Positions 1 through 7,777 of a stretch of 64,000 bases of DNA are shown here, piece by piece (within the stretch, counting starts at the first letter, position 1; the number at the start of each line of letters is the position of its first letter). The position numbers and the translations under genes were made by a program. A model generated the notes under the pieces. The model was not told where the DNA came from, searched no databases, and saw nothing but the letters and a program-made list of their open reading frames with translations. Location of the stretch: contig NZ_JAUSVS010000002.1 of NCBI RefSeq assembly GCF_030814835.1, forward strand, positions 558,001-622,000, in the 5' to 3' direction. The DNA comes from Caulobacter ginsengisoli (GTDB lineage: Bacteria > Pseudomonadota > Alphaproteobacteria > Caulobacterales > Caulobacteraceae).

Positions 1-1
1 C

Positions 2-175
2 CAGGTGATCGAGAAGACCGGCCAGCCCCTGGCCCACTGGATGGGCGTGCTGGAGGCGTTCGGGGCGCGGGACAAGCCGTCCAAGGCGGCCGTGGATCTG
101 CTGCAGAACGACCACGGCGTTCCCCGCTACTGGGCCCGCACCCTGACCACCCACCACCTGAAGCAGGGCCAGTAG
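2..175 (+). CDS. DUF4287-like protein, C-terminal part (5' end outside window)
   Basis: Open from the window edge to a TAG at 173-175; 57 codons are visible. The readable part contains IEKTGQPLAHWMGVL followed by a short helical linker and HGVPRYWARTL. A Lys-Thr-Gly-x-x-hydrophobic-x-x-Trp opening followed about 25 residues later by a Lys/His-Gly-hydrophobic stretch is the pattern of the small DUF4287 helical proteins, whose function is unknown. The start codon cannot be seen. The assignment rests on pattern resemblance only; the reading frame is clear because it runs without a stop and shows the strong G/C third-position bias of the neighbours. Confidence 0.55.
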   Translation, partial: QVIEKTGQPLAHWMGVLEAFGARDKPSKAAVDLLQNDHGVPRYWARTLTTHHLKQGQ

Positions 176-290
176 GCGTTTACCAAACCTGATCGCCAAG
201 GCTTGATCTCGGGTTGCGCGGCAGGTCTTGCGGCGGCTTCGGAAAGGGACAACGATCAGGGTCCGATCGATCCACCCTGGAGATTCCGCC

Positions 291-461
291 ATGGCCGACC
301 CCACCAACGACGACACGCCCGATCAGGAAGCCGAAGTCGGCAAGCGCGAGGAACTGCAGCGGCCCCACAAGGGCGTCAAGGACGCCGGCCACACCGTCGT
401 GGGCGCCGGCGACGAGCCGTTCAGCGGCACCATCGCCGACATCACCGACGGCGACCGCTAG
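291..461 (+). CDS. Small acidic hypothetical protein, 56 aa
   Basis: ATG at 291 preceded by a GGAG-like ribosome site (278-282 region). The product is hydrophilic and rich in Asp, Glu and Gly, with no Cys, no Trp and no membrane segment. It begins MADPTNDDTPDQEAEVGKRE and ends in TDITDGDR-like acidic residues. Its last codons overlap the 3' end of the convergent DUF1203 gene by four bases. The longer upstream reading of the same frame (from 228) lacks a ribosome site. I do not recognise a family; Caulobacterales genomes carry many such short charged proteins. The call as a real gene rests on start context and codon bias. Confidence 0.5.
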   Translation: MADPTNDDTPDQEAEVGKREELQRPHKGVKDAGHTVVGAGDEPFSGTIADITDGDR

Positions 462-937
462 GCCCGGTCCACCCGCGCCGCGAAGCAGCCGCGCCGGGCG
501 TAGTGGGCGTGCAGGTAGGCCGTGCGCGGGTCGGCGAAGAACCGCTCGATCATCGCGGGCAATTCAGCGCCCTCAACCACCTCGGCGTCGATCATCATGT
601 CCTCGGCGTCGAAGGCCCGCAGGGCCAGCAGGCGCACGGCCAGGGCCGGGGGAACCTCATCGACATAGCGGGCGGCGGGCGCGGCGGTCTCGCGGACATA
701 GATGGCGTGGCGGCTGCGGTAGGGGGTGTCGACCGCCAGATGCTCGTGATTGAGCAGCAGCACCGTCTCGCCGGGCTCGGCGTCCTCCAGGGTGATGCGG
801 CAGGGCGCGCTGGGCTTGGTCTCCACCGCGACGCGGATAACGCCCTGGGCGGCGAGCACGGCTTCGGGCTGGCCAAACAGTTGGGCGAAGGGGGCAGGGT
901 CGAGGCCGGTGATGGCGTAGGGCGTCTTTGGGGTCAT
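458..937 (-). CDS. DUF1203 family protein
   Basis: 159 residues. The N-terminal block YAITGLDPAPFAQLFG, the central CRITLEDAEPGETVLLLNHE and the following DTPYRSRHAIYVRE match the conserved core of DUF1203, a family of about 150-160 residues found next to unrelated genes in proteobacteria. The C-terminus ends in YLHAHYARRGCFAARV, also characteristic. No signal peptide or membrane segment. The biochemical function of the family is not known to me. It stands alone, convergent with a 56-residue gene and divergent from a secreted hypothetical gene. Confidence 0.8.
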   Translation of the reverse strand: MTPKTPYAITGLDPAPFAQLFGQPEAVLAAQGVIRVAVETKPSAPCRITLEDAEPGETVLLLNHEHLAVDTPYRSRHAIYVRETAAPAARYVDEVPPALAVRLLALRAFDAEDMMIDAEVVEGAELPAMIERFFADPRTAYLHAHYARRGCFAARVDRA

Positions 938-1047
938 GACGAGGCTCCTCTGCGATGAGGAGTCCAGTCTGAGCTTGCGCCGAGGGGTGGGCGACCCGAT
1001 CCTTGCGGTCGGTTTCCGAATGAGGCGGCCAACTGGAGAGGAATGCG

Positions 1048-1584
1048 ATGCGCTTGGCGATCCTGGCGGCGATGGCGGTTCTGGCGACCGCGGGGGCCGC
1101 GCCGGCCGGTGTCTCAGAATTCGAGATTTTCCAGAAGATCTGCATCGAGCACCCCCACGACATGGCGGCGGCGGAAACGGTGGCCCGAAGTCTGGGCTTC
1201 AACGACGATGGCCGGCCCACCGATAGGGATCCCGCTACCGGCGCCCGGGTCGTCAACCTGCAGATGGGGGCGGGCGCCAATCTGATCCTCGTCGGGGTCG
1301 ACGAAAAGCCTACCCTTCAGGATCCGTCACTCCTGATCTACCGGTGCGGCATCATCAAATTCGGCAGCCACCCCGAGTTGGGGACCGATCTGCAGCAATG
1401 GACCGGCGCCGAGCCGGGAACGACTCCCGGGGGCCTGCAGACCTACAGCTACGCTGTCGCGGGCGACTGGACCCGCGCTGTGTCAGGCTCGACGGTTGCC
1501 GGAAAGCCGCATGTCACTCTGCTTTTCGGGGACAACGAGGGGACCTCAAATCTGCTCATGCTGGATTTCCGCAAGGCGCCCTGA
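1048..1584 (+). CDS. Exported hypothetical protein, 178 aa
   Basis: ATG at 1048 preceded by GGAGAGG (1034-1040). The first 21 residues form a typical signal peptide (Arg, then Leu/Ala-rich core, then AAPAG). The mature part starts VSEFEIFQKICIEH, carries two to three Cys and no further hydrophobic segment, so it is probably periplasmic. I do not recognise a family. It is followed after 118 bases by the ABC-F gene on the same strand; that gap contains no clear terminator. Confidence 0.6.
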   Translation: MRLAILAAMAVLATAGAAPAGVSEFEIFQKICIEHPHDMAAAETVARSLGFNDDGRPTDRDPATGARVVNLQMGAGANLILVGVDEKPTLQDPSLLIYRCGIIKFGSHPELGTDLQQWTGAEPGTTPGGLQTYSYAVAGDWTRAVSGSTVAGKPHVTLLFGDNEGTSNLLMLDFRKAP

Positions 1585-1702
1585 CCGCCTTGCCCACGCG
1601 CCGGCGGCGGCCTATATCGCCGGGCTCATCCGATGGAGGCGACCATGATCATGAGGACGGAAGACCGCAGAGCCCTTCCCCTCGATCCGATCGTGAGCCG
1701 CC

Positions 1703-3280
1703 ATGTCTATCGTCACCCTGGACAATCTCGCCGTCGCCACGCCTGACGGCCGCGTCCTTTTCGAAAACCTGAGCCTGACGCTGGGCGCCGAGCGCACCGG
1801 CCTGGTCGGCGCCAACGGCGTGGGCAAGTCGACCCTGCTGGCCATCGTGGCCGGCGAGCGGGCGCCCGCCGCCGGAACCGTCGCGTGCAACGGGCGGATC
1901 GGTGTCCTGCGCCAGACCCTGAGCCCGCCGCCGGGCGCCAGTGTCGCCGACCGGCTGGGCATTGCCGAGGATCTGGCGCGGCTGGCCCGGGCCGAAGCGG
2001 GCGAGGCCGACGCCGACGACCTGGCCCTGGCCGACTGGGACCTGGAGGCGCGGGTCGCCGAGGGCCTGGCCGATATGGGTCTGGCGGGGCTGGCGCTCGA
2101 CCGTCCGGCCGCGTCCCTGAGCGGCGGGCAGCTGACCCGGCTGGACCTGGCCGGATTGTTGATCGCCCGGCCCGACCTGATCCTGCTGGACGAGCCGACC
2201 AACAACCTGGACGCGGCGGCGCGGGCCCAGGTCGCGAGCCTGCTGCGCGGCTGGCGGGGCGGGGCGCTGGTGGTCAGCCATGACCGCGCGCTGCTGCGCG
2301 AGATGGACCGCATCGTCGAGCTGTCGAGCCTGGGGGCGCGGGTCTATGGCGGCCATTACGACCTCTATGCCGAGCGCAAGGCGGCCGAGCGGGCCGCTGC
2401 CGAGCGCGGCCTGGACCTGGCCGAACGCGAGGCCGACCGGGCGGCGCGCGAGGCGCAGCAGGCGCTGGAGCGCAAGGCCCGCCGCGACGCCGCCGGCCGC
2501 AAGTTCGCCGCCAAGGGCAGCGAGCCGAAGATTCTGCTGGGGGCCATGGCCGAGCGGGCCGAGAACAGCGGGGCGCGCGGTCAGCAGCTGGCCGAACGCA
2601 GGCGGGCCGCCGCCGCTGAAGCTATCGAGGCGGCCCAGGCCCAGGTCGAGCGGGTGCGCACCCTGGCCTTCGACCTGCCGCCCAGCGGACTGGCGGCGGG
2701 CAAGATGGTGTTGGCCTTTGAGGACGTCGGCTTCGGTTACGGCGGCGCGCCGGTGCTGGAGGGCGTGTCGCTGAAGCTCACCGGCCCGGAGCGGGTGGCG
2801 GTGGTCGGGCCGAACGGCTCGGGCAAGACCACCCTGCTGCGGCTGGCGGCCGGCGAACTGGCGCCGACGGCCGGGACGGTGCGGCGGGGCGCGTGGGCGG
2901 TGCTGGTGGACCAGCAGACGGCGGTGCTGGGGCAGGCGGGCAGCGTGCTGGACGCCTTCCAGAGGCTGAACCCGGGCGCCGGCCTCAACGCCGCGCACGC
3001 CGCCCTGGCGCGGTTCCTGTTCCGCAACAGCGCCGCCCATCAGGCGGTGGCCTCCTTGAGCGGCGGCGAGCGGCTGCGGGCGGCCCTGGCCTGCGTGCTG
3101 TCGGGCGTTGAGCCGCCGCAGCTCTTGATCCTGGACGAGCCGACCAACCACCTGGACCTCAGCAGCCTGGAGGCGGTGGAGGCGGCGTTGCGCGGCTATG
3201 ACGGCGCGATCCTGGCCGTCAGCCACGACGCCGACTTCCTGGCCGCCATCGGTGTGGAACGGGAGATCAGGTTGGGGTGA
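1703..3280 (+). CDS. ABC-F family ATPase
   Basis: 525 residues with two ABC ATPase domains in one chain and no membrane segments, the ABC-F layout. Domain 1: Walker A GANGVGKST (36-44), signature LSGGQ near 139, Walker B LILLDEPTNNLD near 160-170. Domain 2: Walker A GPNGSGKTT near 370, signature LSGGE near 452, Walker B LLILDEPTNHLD near 475. The interdomain linker (about 225-335) is rich in Glu, Arg and Ala and looks like a coiled coil. ABC-F proteins act on the ribosome, either as translation factors (EttA/Uup/YheS) or in antibiotic protection; the sequence does not let me choose. Many long antisense frames over this gene are composition artefacts. Confidence 0.88.
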   Translation: MSIVTLDNLAVATPDGRVLFENLSLTLGAERTGLVGANGVGKSTLLAIVAGERAPAAGTVACNGRIGVLRQTLSPPPGASVADRLGIAEDLARLARAEAGEADADDLALADWDLEARVAEGLADMGLAGLALDRPAASLSGGQLTRLDLAGLLIARPDLILLDEPTNNLDAAARAQVASLLRGWRGGALVVSHDRALLREMDRIVELSSLGARVYGGHYDLYAERKAAERAAAERGLDLAEREADRAAREAQQALERKARRDAAGRKFAAKGSEPKILLGAMAERAENSGARGQQLAERRRAAAAEAIEAAQAQVERVRTLAFDLPPSGLAAGKMVLAFEDVGFGYGGAPVLEGVSLKLTGPERVAVVGPNGSGKTTLLRLAAGELAPTAGTVRRGAWAVLVDQQTAVLGQAGSVLDAFQRLNPGAGLNAAHAALARFLFRNSAAHQAVASLSGGERLRAALACVLSGVEPPQLLILDEPTNHLDLSSLEAVEAALRGYDGAILAVSHDADFLAAIGVEREIRLG

Positions 3281-3289
3281 GGCTGGGGA

Positions 3290-3712
3290 CTACTTCAGCA
3301 CCTGAAACGTGGCGTTGGCGCGCGCGCAGGCGACGCCGTCCGCGGTGATCAGGGCCTGGGCGAAGCACAGGGAGCGCCCGCGCTTGACGACCGTGACCTC
3401 GATCGCCACCCATTGGCCGACCCTGGCCGTGCCCAGATAGTCGATGGCCAGGTTGACGGTGACCAGGCCGCTCGGCGCATCCAGCCCCTGACCGCAGGAA
3501 AGGCCCATGGCATTGTCCGCCAGGGCGGCGATGACGCCGCCATGCACGAAGCCGCGGCTGTTGGCGTGGGCCTCGCCGGCCCAGAAGCCGATCCAGACGG
3601 CGTCATCGGTCCGCCGGCTGTAGATCGGCTCCCAGGGATCGGTGACCCGGCTCTTGCGGAAGTGGGGCTGGTAGCCTTCCGGCGGGTCCATTGGTTTTTC
3701 ATCCGAACTCAT
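3290..3712 (-). CDS. PaaI-like hotdog thioesterase
   Basis: 140 residues. The core SRGFVHGGVIAALADNAMG is the classic hotdog-fold thioesterase motif (H-G-G followed by Asp/Asn-rich helix) of the PaaI/YigI group, which hydrolyses acyl-CoA thioesters. The following strand LVTVNLAIDYLGTARVGQWV is also typical. The start codon (3710-3712) lies inside a perfect inverted repeat (3711-3728) shared with the divergent TetR gene, so the thioesterase is very likely that regulator's target. Substrate unknown. The 3' end is 9 bases from the end of the ABC-F gene, convergent. Confidence 0.85.
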   Translation of the reverse strand: MSSDEKPMDPPEGYQPHFRKSRVTDPWEPIYSRRTDDAVWIGFWAGEAHANSRGFVHGGVIAALADNAMGLSCGQGLDAPSGLVTVNLAIDYLGTARVGQWVAIEVTVVKRGRSLCFAQALITADGVACARANATFQVLK

Positions 3713-3728
3713 ATAGACCAGTCTATAT
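3711..3728. promoter_or_regulatory. Perfect palindrome, probable TetR operator
   Basis: ATATAGAC-CA-GTCTATAT: eight-base arms match perfectly around a two-base centre. It covers the last bases of the thioesterase start codon and its upstream region and ends 19 bases before the TTG start of the divergent TetR gene. A half-site containing TAGAC is reminiscent of operators of LmrA/YxaF-type TetR proteins; that link is inference. Confidence 0.75.
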
Positions 3729-3747
3729 AGATTCTGAGGACTAGCAA

Positions 3748-4317
3748 TTGCCCACGCCCCCCAAACACCGACAGGCCATCGTCACGGCGGCGGCGACGCT
3801 GTTCCGGCGGCGGGGCTATGCGGGGACGGGGCTCAACGACATCGTGGCGCGCAGTGGGGCGCCGAAGGGTTCGCTCTACCACTACTTCCCAGCCGGCAAG
3901 GCGGCGATCGGCGAGGCGGCGGTGCGCCAGGCGGGGGCGCTGGTCGAGCGCACCCTGGAACGGCTGGCCGCCGAGGCGCCGGACGCCGGCGCTCTGATGG
4001 TGAGCTATTGCGGCTGGCTGGCCCACTGGATGGGCCAGTCCGGCTGGCGCGACGGCTGCCCCATCGCCACGACCCTGCTGGAGACGGCGGGCGAGGAGGA
4101 GGCGATCCGGGCGGCGGGACAGGCGGTCATGGCCGGCTGGGTGGAGGTGGTGGCTGGCCGGCTGGTCGCCGACGGACACGAACCTGAAGCAGCAGGGCGG
4201 CTGGCGGGGTTCGGCGTCTCGGCCCTGGAAGGGGCGCTGCTGCGGGCCCGGGTCGAACGGGACGCCGGGCCGATCCTCGAGGCGGCGGAGATGCTGGGGC
4301 GGCTGTACCGGCTTTAG
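3748..4317 (+). CDS. TetR/AcrR family transcriptional regulator
   Basis: 189 residues from a TTG start at 3748, chosen because TGAGGA (3735-3740) lies at the right distance. The N-terminal helix-turn-helix reads TAAATLFRRRGYAGTGL and then GAPKGSLYHYFPAGK, the standard TetR DNA-binding domain (about residues 8-55). The C-terminal half is helical with CGWLAHWMGQSGWRDGCPI, resembling the LmrA/YxaF branch. Divergent from the thioesterase over an 18-base palindrome, so probably autoregulated and controlling that gene. Ligand unknown, plausibly a hydrophobic acid or CoA ester. Confidence 0.88.
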   Translation: MPTPPKHRQAIVTAAATLFRRRGYAGTGLNDIVARSGAPKGSLYHYFPAGKAAIGEAAVRQAGALVERTLERLAAEAPDAGALMVSYCGWLAHWMGQSGWRDGCPIATTLLETAGEEEAIRAAGQAVMAGWVEVVAGRLVADGHEPEAAGRLAGFGVSALEGALLRARVERDAGPILEAAEMLGRLYRL

Positions 4318-4345
4318 GCACGGCTCCTGCTGCGGGGGACCCGAT

Positions 4346-5080
4346 ATGTGTCATTCGGGGACTTTGGCTTTGAAGACGCTTGCAGTGTTGTCCCGCAAGG
4401 GCGGGACCGGAAAAACCACCGTGGCGCTGCATCTGGCGGTCGCCGCCCAGCGCGCGGGGCGTCCGGCGGCAATGGCCGACCTCGACCGGCAGCACAGCCT
4501 GGTCGAATGGCGCCGGCGTCGACCCCTGGGCGGGCCTGAGGTCGCCGAGTGCAAGGCCGGGGCGCTGTTCACCCTGCAACAGGCCGCCAGCCGCGCCGCC
4601 GACCTGCTGATCGTCGACACCGGACCGGCCAGCGACGAGACCACCGACCACGCGGTGCGCTGCGCCGATCTCTGCCTGATCGTGGTTAGGCCTTGCTTTT
4701 TCGACATCCATGCGGTCGCCGAGAGCGCCGAGCTGGTCAAGCGGATGGGCCGGCCGGGCCTGCTGGTCATCAACCAGGCCCCCTCGCGCCGCAACGGCGT
4801 GGAGATGCGCTCGGTGGGCGAGGCGGTGCGGGCGCTCAAACCCCTGGGCCTGCCGATCTCGCCGATCGGCCTGCGCTCACGGGCCGCCTACCAGCATGCC
4901 GAGGCCAGCGGGCTGGCGGCCCAGGAACTGGATCCGGATTCCGCCGCCAGCGCCGAGATCGGCGCCCTGTGGCGGCATGTGGAAAGCCTGTTGTGGTCCT
5001 CGGCCGAGCTTCAGTCGCGTTCGACGGCGTGGCCGTTCCAGCGGGCCGAGGCCATGGCCATGGCGGCGCCGGCCGAGTAG
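4346..5080 (+). CDS. Orphan ParA-like ATPase
   Basis: 244 residues from ATG 4346; a TTG at 4370 (giving MKTLAVL...) preceded by CGGGGA is an equally good start. Deviant Walker A KGGTGKTT (18-25), Walker A' ADLDRQHS (Asp kept, the usual Pro replaced by Arg), and Walker B LLIVDTGPAS are those of the ParA/MinD family, which use ATP-dependent dimerisation to position DNA or protein cargo. No parB, parS-like array or replication gene is nearby, so this is an orphan whose cargo cannot be read from the context. It is shorter than chromosomal ParA, closer to ParA proteins of mobile or accessory origin. Confidence 0.8.
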   Translation: MCHSGTLALKTLAVLSRKGGTGKTTVALHLAVAAQRAGRPAAMADLDRQHSLVEWRRRRPLGGPEVAECKAGALFTLQQAASRAADLLIVDTGPASDETTDHAVRCADLCLIVVRPCFFDIHAVAESAELVKRMGRPGLLVINQAPSRRNGVEMRSVGEAVRALKPLGLPISPIGLRSRAAYQHAEASGLAAQELDPDSAASAEIGALWRHVESLLWSSAELQSRSTAWPFQRAEAMAMAAPAE

Positions 5081-5091
5081 CCAGCGACGGG

Positions 5092-5616
5092 CTATTGTGC
5101 GTGGAGGCGTCGATGGGCGTCCTGCTGGGCCGCGGCCACGCCCTGAACCTTGGCGTTGTCCAGGACCGTCCCGCCGTCGCACAGCACGCGCGCCTCGGCG
5201 TCCGGTAGCGTACCCGGCTTGATGGGTTGGGCGATATCGGGCGTTGTCTGGCCGGCGCCGATGCCGTCCGGGTCATAGAAGGCGAAATAGAGCTGCCGAT
5301 AGGTGCGGGTCCGGCAATCGATCGTCTGGAAGATCATCGACTGCGACACGATGACGTGGCCGTATTGAGGGGGGTCCCAGACCAGATAAGTCCAGAAACG
5401 GACGACATCTTCGTCGGCGGCGACTCCATCGAGCACCAGGTAGATGACGCCGCCCTGCTCTGCCAGGACGAAGACCGCCTGCAGCGGACCCGTCGGCAGC
5501 GCCGGTTCTTCGCCGCTCGGCGGGATCGGAATGGGATCGGCTGGCGCCGAAAGGGCGGCCCCAGCCGTGACGGTCAGGCAGGCGGACATCAGCGCGGCGG
5601 TTAGGGCGCATCTCAT
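5092..5616 (-). CDS. Exported hypothetical protein, surface-adhesin-E-like
   Basis: 174 residues from ATG at 5614-5616, chosen over an upstream start because GAGGGA precedes it and the product then begins directly with a signal peptide (MRCALTAALMSACLTVTAG). The mature protein contains FQTIDCRTRTYRQLYFAFYD, resembling the Tyr/Asp-Cys-x-x-Arg-x-x-Arg motif of small exported proteins annotated as surface-adhesin protein E. A later CDGGTVLDNA supplies a second Cys, so a disulphide is likely. Resemblance is weak; exported and real is the safe statement. Confidence 0.6.
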   Translation of the reverse strand: MRCALTAALMSACLTVTAGAALSAPADPIPIPPSGEEPALPTGPLQAVFVLAEQGGVIYLVLDGVAADEDVVRFWTYLVWDPPQYGHVIVSQSMIFQTIDCRTRTYRQLYFAFYDPDGIGAGQTTPDIAQPIKPGTLPDAEARVLCDGGTVLDNAKVQGVAAAQQDAHRRLHAQ

Positions 5617-5683
5617 GCGGGCGTCCCTCGATTGCGCGGACACCCACCATTCCAGCAGATGGCTCCGCTGTCCCAGGTTTTCT

Positions 5684-6142
5684 TCAGGCGCTCTTGTTCA
5701 GCGTGATCGCCCGGGCGTCGGCGGTGCGGTTCGTCGCGCCGGGGCCGTAGCCGGAGGCTTCGTTGCGCTGGGTGGCGACCTCCTCGGCGATGGCGCGGAC
5801 CAGGCCTTCGGTGACGGTCTTGGCGGCTTCCAGCGCCCGGCCCTGGCGGGCCAGCACCGCGTCGAAGGCCTCGGTGGCGCGGATCAGCTTCAGGCGCTTC
5901 TCACGCGGGGCGGCGCCGACCAGGCTGGGGTCGGCCCGGACCCGGGCGGACTCATGCCGGTAGAGGTTGGCCAGGCGCGAGGTCTCGTCCAGATGCCGGG
6001 CGGCGTCCTGCGGGCGGCGCTGCTCGAAGGCCTGGGCTTCCAGGGCGATCAGCTCGGTCAGCCGCTCGGTCAGCAGGATCAGTTGATCGACGCGGACGAC
6101 GGCGTCCCCCTCGCTGGGCGAAATTGGGGTTTCAAGCGACAT
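5684..6142 (-). CDS. flbY: Flagellar protein FlbY (FlgN-like helical protein)
   Basis: 152 residues, almost entirely helical, with heptad-like DQLILLTERLTELIALEAQ near the N-terminus and a second long helix near 85-130. Its position as third gene after flgI and the FlgJ-like gene matches the Caulobacter order flgI-cheL-flbY, and the helical pattern resembles FlgN-type export chaperones. Its start overlaps the end of the upstream gene by 11 bases, so translation is coupled. Role by family and synteny: flagellar assembly in Caulobacterales; a chaperone function is inference. Confidence 0.75.
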   Translation of the reverse strand: MSLETPISPSEGDAVVRVDQLILLTERLTELIALEAQAFEQRRPQDAARHLDETSRLANLYRHESARVRADPSLVGAAPREKRLKLIRATEAFDAVLARQGRALEAAKTVTEGLVRAIAEEVATQRNEASGYGPGATNRTADARAITLNKSA

Positions 6143-6491
6143 TGGCGGTGACCTGCGGCTGGGTAGGCGTGGGGGCGGGTTGGTCGGTGAGACCCTGCAG
6201 CTTGAGCATCTCGCGCTGCACGACGGCGGCGATGCCCAGGCCGCCGGCCTTGACGGTCTGCTTGGCGATGGCGTCGGTCAGGAAGGACCTGAACATCTGC
6301 TCGCCCTGGCCGCCGCCGAACGGGGCGTCGGCGTCGGTTCCCTGGAACATCGACTGCAGCATGATGCCCAGGAACTGGCCCTCGAAGGCCTCGGCGGTCT
6401 TGCCGATCTTGCCGCGGGTGGCGAGCTCAGCGGTGGACATGGGCCTGGTCGCGCCGAGCATGTCGACAGGAGTGGTGAGGGGGCTTGTCAT
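6132..6491 (-). CDS. cheL: FlgJ-like rod-binding protein (CheL)
   Basis: 119 residues. KIGKTAEAFEGQFLGIMLQSMFQG and QMFRSFLTDAIAKQTVKAGGLGIA (given here in shortened context) are the rod-binding domain of FlgJ: the alternating Glu-Phe...Met-Leu and the Gly-Gly-Leu-Gly-Ile-Ala block. The muramidase domain present in E. coli FlgJ is absent, as usual in alphaproteobacteria, so rod assembly would need a separate lytic enzyme. The start overlaps the flgI stop in a TGATG junction, and the next gene flbY overlaps its end. Confidence 0.85.
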   Translation of the reverse strand: MTSPLTTPVDMLGATRPMSTAELATRGKIGKTAEAFEGQFLGIMLQSMFQGTDADAPFGGGQGEQMFRSFLTDAIAKQTVKAGGLGIAAVVQREMLKLQGLTDQPAPTPTQPQVTANVA

Positions 6492-7594
6492 CACATCACT
6501 TCGATGTCGGCCTGCAGGGCGCCCGCCGCCTTGATGGCCTGGAGGATGGAGATCATGTCGCGCGGGCTGACCCCCAGGGCGTTGAGGCCCTTGACCAGGC
6601 TGGCCAGCGAGGCGCCGTCCTTGAGGGTGATCAGCCGGCGGCCCTTCTCCTCGTCGACATTGAGGTTCGACTGCGGGACGAGGGTGGTCTGGCCCTGGCT
6701 GAAGGGGGCCGGCTGGCTGACGCCGGGATTTTCCTGGACCTGGATGGTCAGGTTCCCCTGGGCGATGGCGACGGTGGAGATGCGCACGTCGTCGCCCATG
6801 ACGATGACCCCGGCGACCTCGTCGATGATCACCTTGGCGGGGGTGTCGGTCTGGACCTCCAGGGTCTCGACCTGGGTGACGAAGCTGACCATGTCCATGC
6901 CCGGCGGCGGGCGGATGCTGATGATGGTGGGGTTCTCGGCGACCGCGCAGCCGGGGAAGCGGGCGTTGACCGCCTGGGCGATGCGCTGGGCGGTGGTGAA
7001 GTCGGGATTGCGCAAGGTCATGCGCATCACGCCCATCGAGGCCAGCTGGAAGCCGGTTTCTTTTTCGATCAGCGCCCCGCCGGCGATGCGGCCCGCGGTG
7101 GGAACGCCCTTGCTGACCGAGCTGCCCGAGGCGCCGGACGCCGAGACCGAACCGGTCTGCACCGAGCCCTGCGCCACGGCGTAGGCGTCGCCGGTGCTGG
7201 CGAACAGCGGGGTGACCAGCAGGGTGCCGCCCTGCAGGCTCTTGGCGTCGCCCATCGAGGAGACGGTGACGTCGATCGGCGAGCCCGCGGCGGCGAAGGC
7301 GGGCAGCTTGGCCGTGACCATGACCGCGGCGACATTCTTGGTGTTGAGGTTGGCGTCCCGGACATTCATGCCCAGACGCTCGAGCATGGTCTCCTGGGAC
7401 TGCTTGGTCATCGGCGAGTTGCGCAGGTTGTCGCCGGTGCCGTTCAGGCCCACGACCAGGCCATAGCCGACCAGGACGTTGTCCCGTACGCCCTCGAATT
7501 CGACTATATCCTTGATGCGCGAGGCGGCGCAGGCCGGCTGGGCGGCGAAGAGGCCGGCCAGGATGATCGCGAAGGCTGCCAGAATACGACGCAT
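6491..7594 (-). CDS. flgI: Flagellar P-ring protein FlgI
   Basis: 367 residues from ATG at 7592-7594, preceded by GGGAG; the frame is open further upstream but the shorter start gives a clean signal peptide (MRRILAAFAIILAGLFAAQP). The mature start SRIKDIVEFEGVRDNVLVGY, then GLVVGLNGTGDNLRNSPMT and the C-terminal ISILQAIKAAGALQADIEVM are diagnostic of FlgI, the periplasmic protein that forms the P ring around the rod in the peptidoglycan. First gene of flgI-cheL-flbY; a sigma-54-type promoter lies 35 bases upstream. Confidence 0.97.
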   Translation of the reverse strand: MRRILAAFAIILAGLFAAQPACAASRIKDIVEFEGVRDNVLVGYGLVVGLNGTGDNLRNSPMTKQSQETMLERLGMNVRDANLNTKNVAAVMVTAKLPAFAAAGSPIDVTVSSMGDAKSLQGGTLLVTPLFASTGDAYAVAQGSVQTGSVSASGASGSSVSKGVPTAGRIAGGALIEKETGFQLASMGVMRMTLRNPDFTTAQRIAQAVNARFPGCAVAENPTIISIRPPPGMDMVSFVTQVETLEVQTDTPAKVIIDEVAGVIVMGDDVRISTVAIAQGNLTIQVQENPGVSQPAPFSQGQTTLVPQSNLNVDEEKGRRLITLKDGASLASLVKGLNALGVSPRDMISILQAIKAAGALQADIEVM

Positions 7595-7628
7595 GATGCT
7601 CCCACAACGCAGAGTCCGGGGGTAACCA

Positions 7629-7644
7629 TGCCAGAACCGGGCCA
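7629..7644 (-). promoter_or_regulatory. Sigma-54-type promoter for flgI
   Basis: Read on the minus strand: TGGCCCGGTTCTGGCA. The GG and GC doublets are separated by exactly ten bases, the -24/-12 spacing of RpoN promoters, and the -24 element TGGC is exact; the -12 element is TGGCA instead of TTGCA. Transcription would start near 7618, leaving a leader of about 24 bases before flgI. Sigma-54 control of middle and late flagellar genes is established in Caulobacter. Confidence 0.6.
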
Positions 7645-7712
7645 GGGGAAACCTTTGTGAAAACAGTGCGTTGAATCGGGTGAGTTCTCCTGGCGGCAGA
7701 AATTGCCCGGCA

Positions 7713-7720
7713 TTAACCAT
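7713..7720 (+). promoter_or_regulatory. CtrA-type box TTAACCAT upstream of fliX
   Basis: TTAACCAT occurs 58 bases before the fliX start. This octamer is the extended CtrA half-site described for Caulobacter cell-cycle promoters, and fliX is an early flagellar gene. A single half-site is weak evidence alone; the location makes it credible. Confidence 0.5.
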
Positions 7721-7777
7721 GCCGCAAGGCTGTCGGCGCAGGTTGAGGCTCAAGTTGTCGGAGCGTTGCGTCAGAGC

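Noticed and set aside
7691-7706. Sigma-54 promoter for fliX (TGGC...TTGC)
   Set aside because: GG and GC are 11 bases apart instead of 10; RpoN promoters do not tolerate this well.
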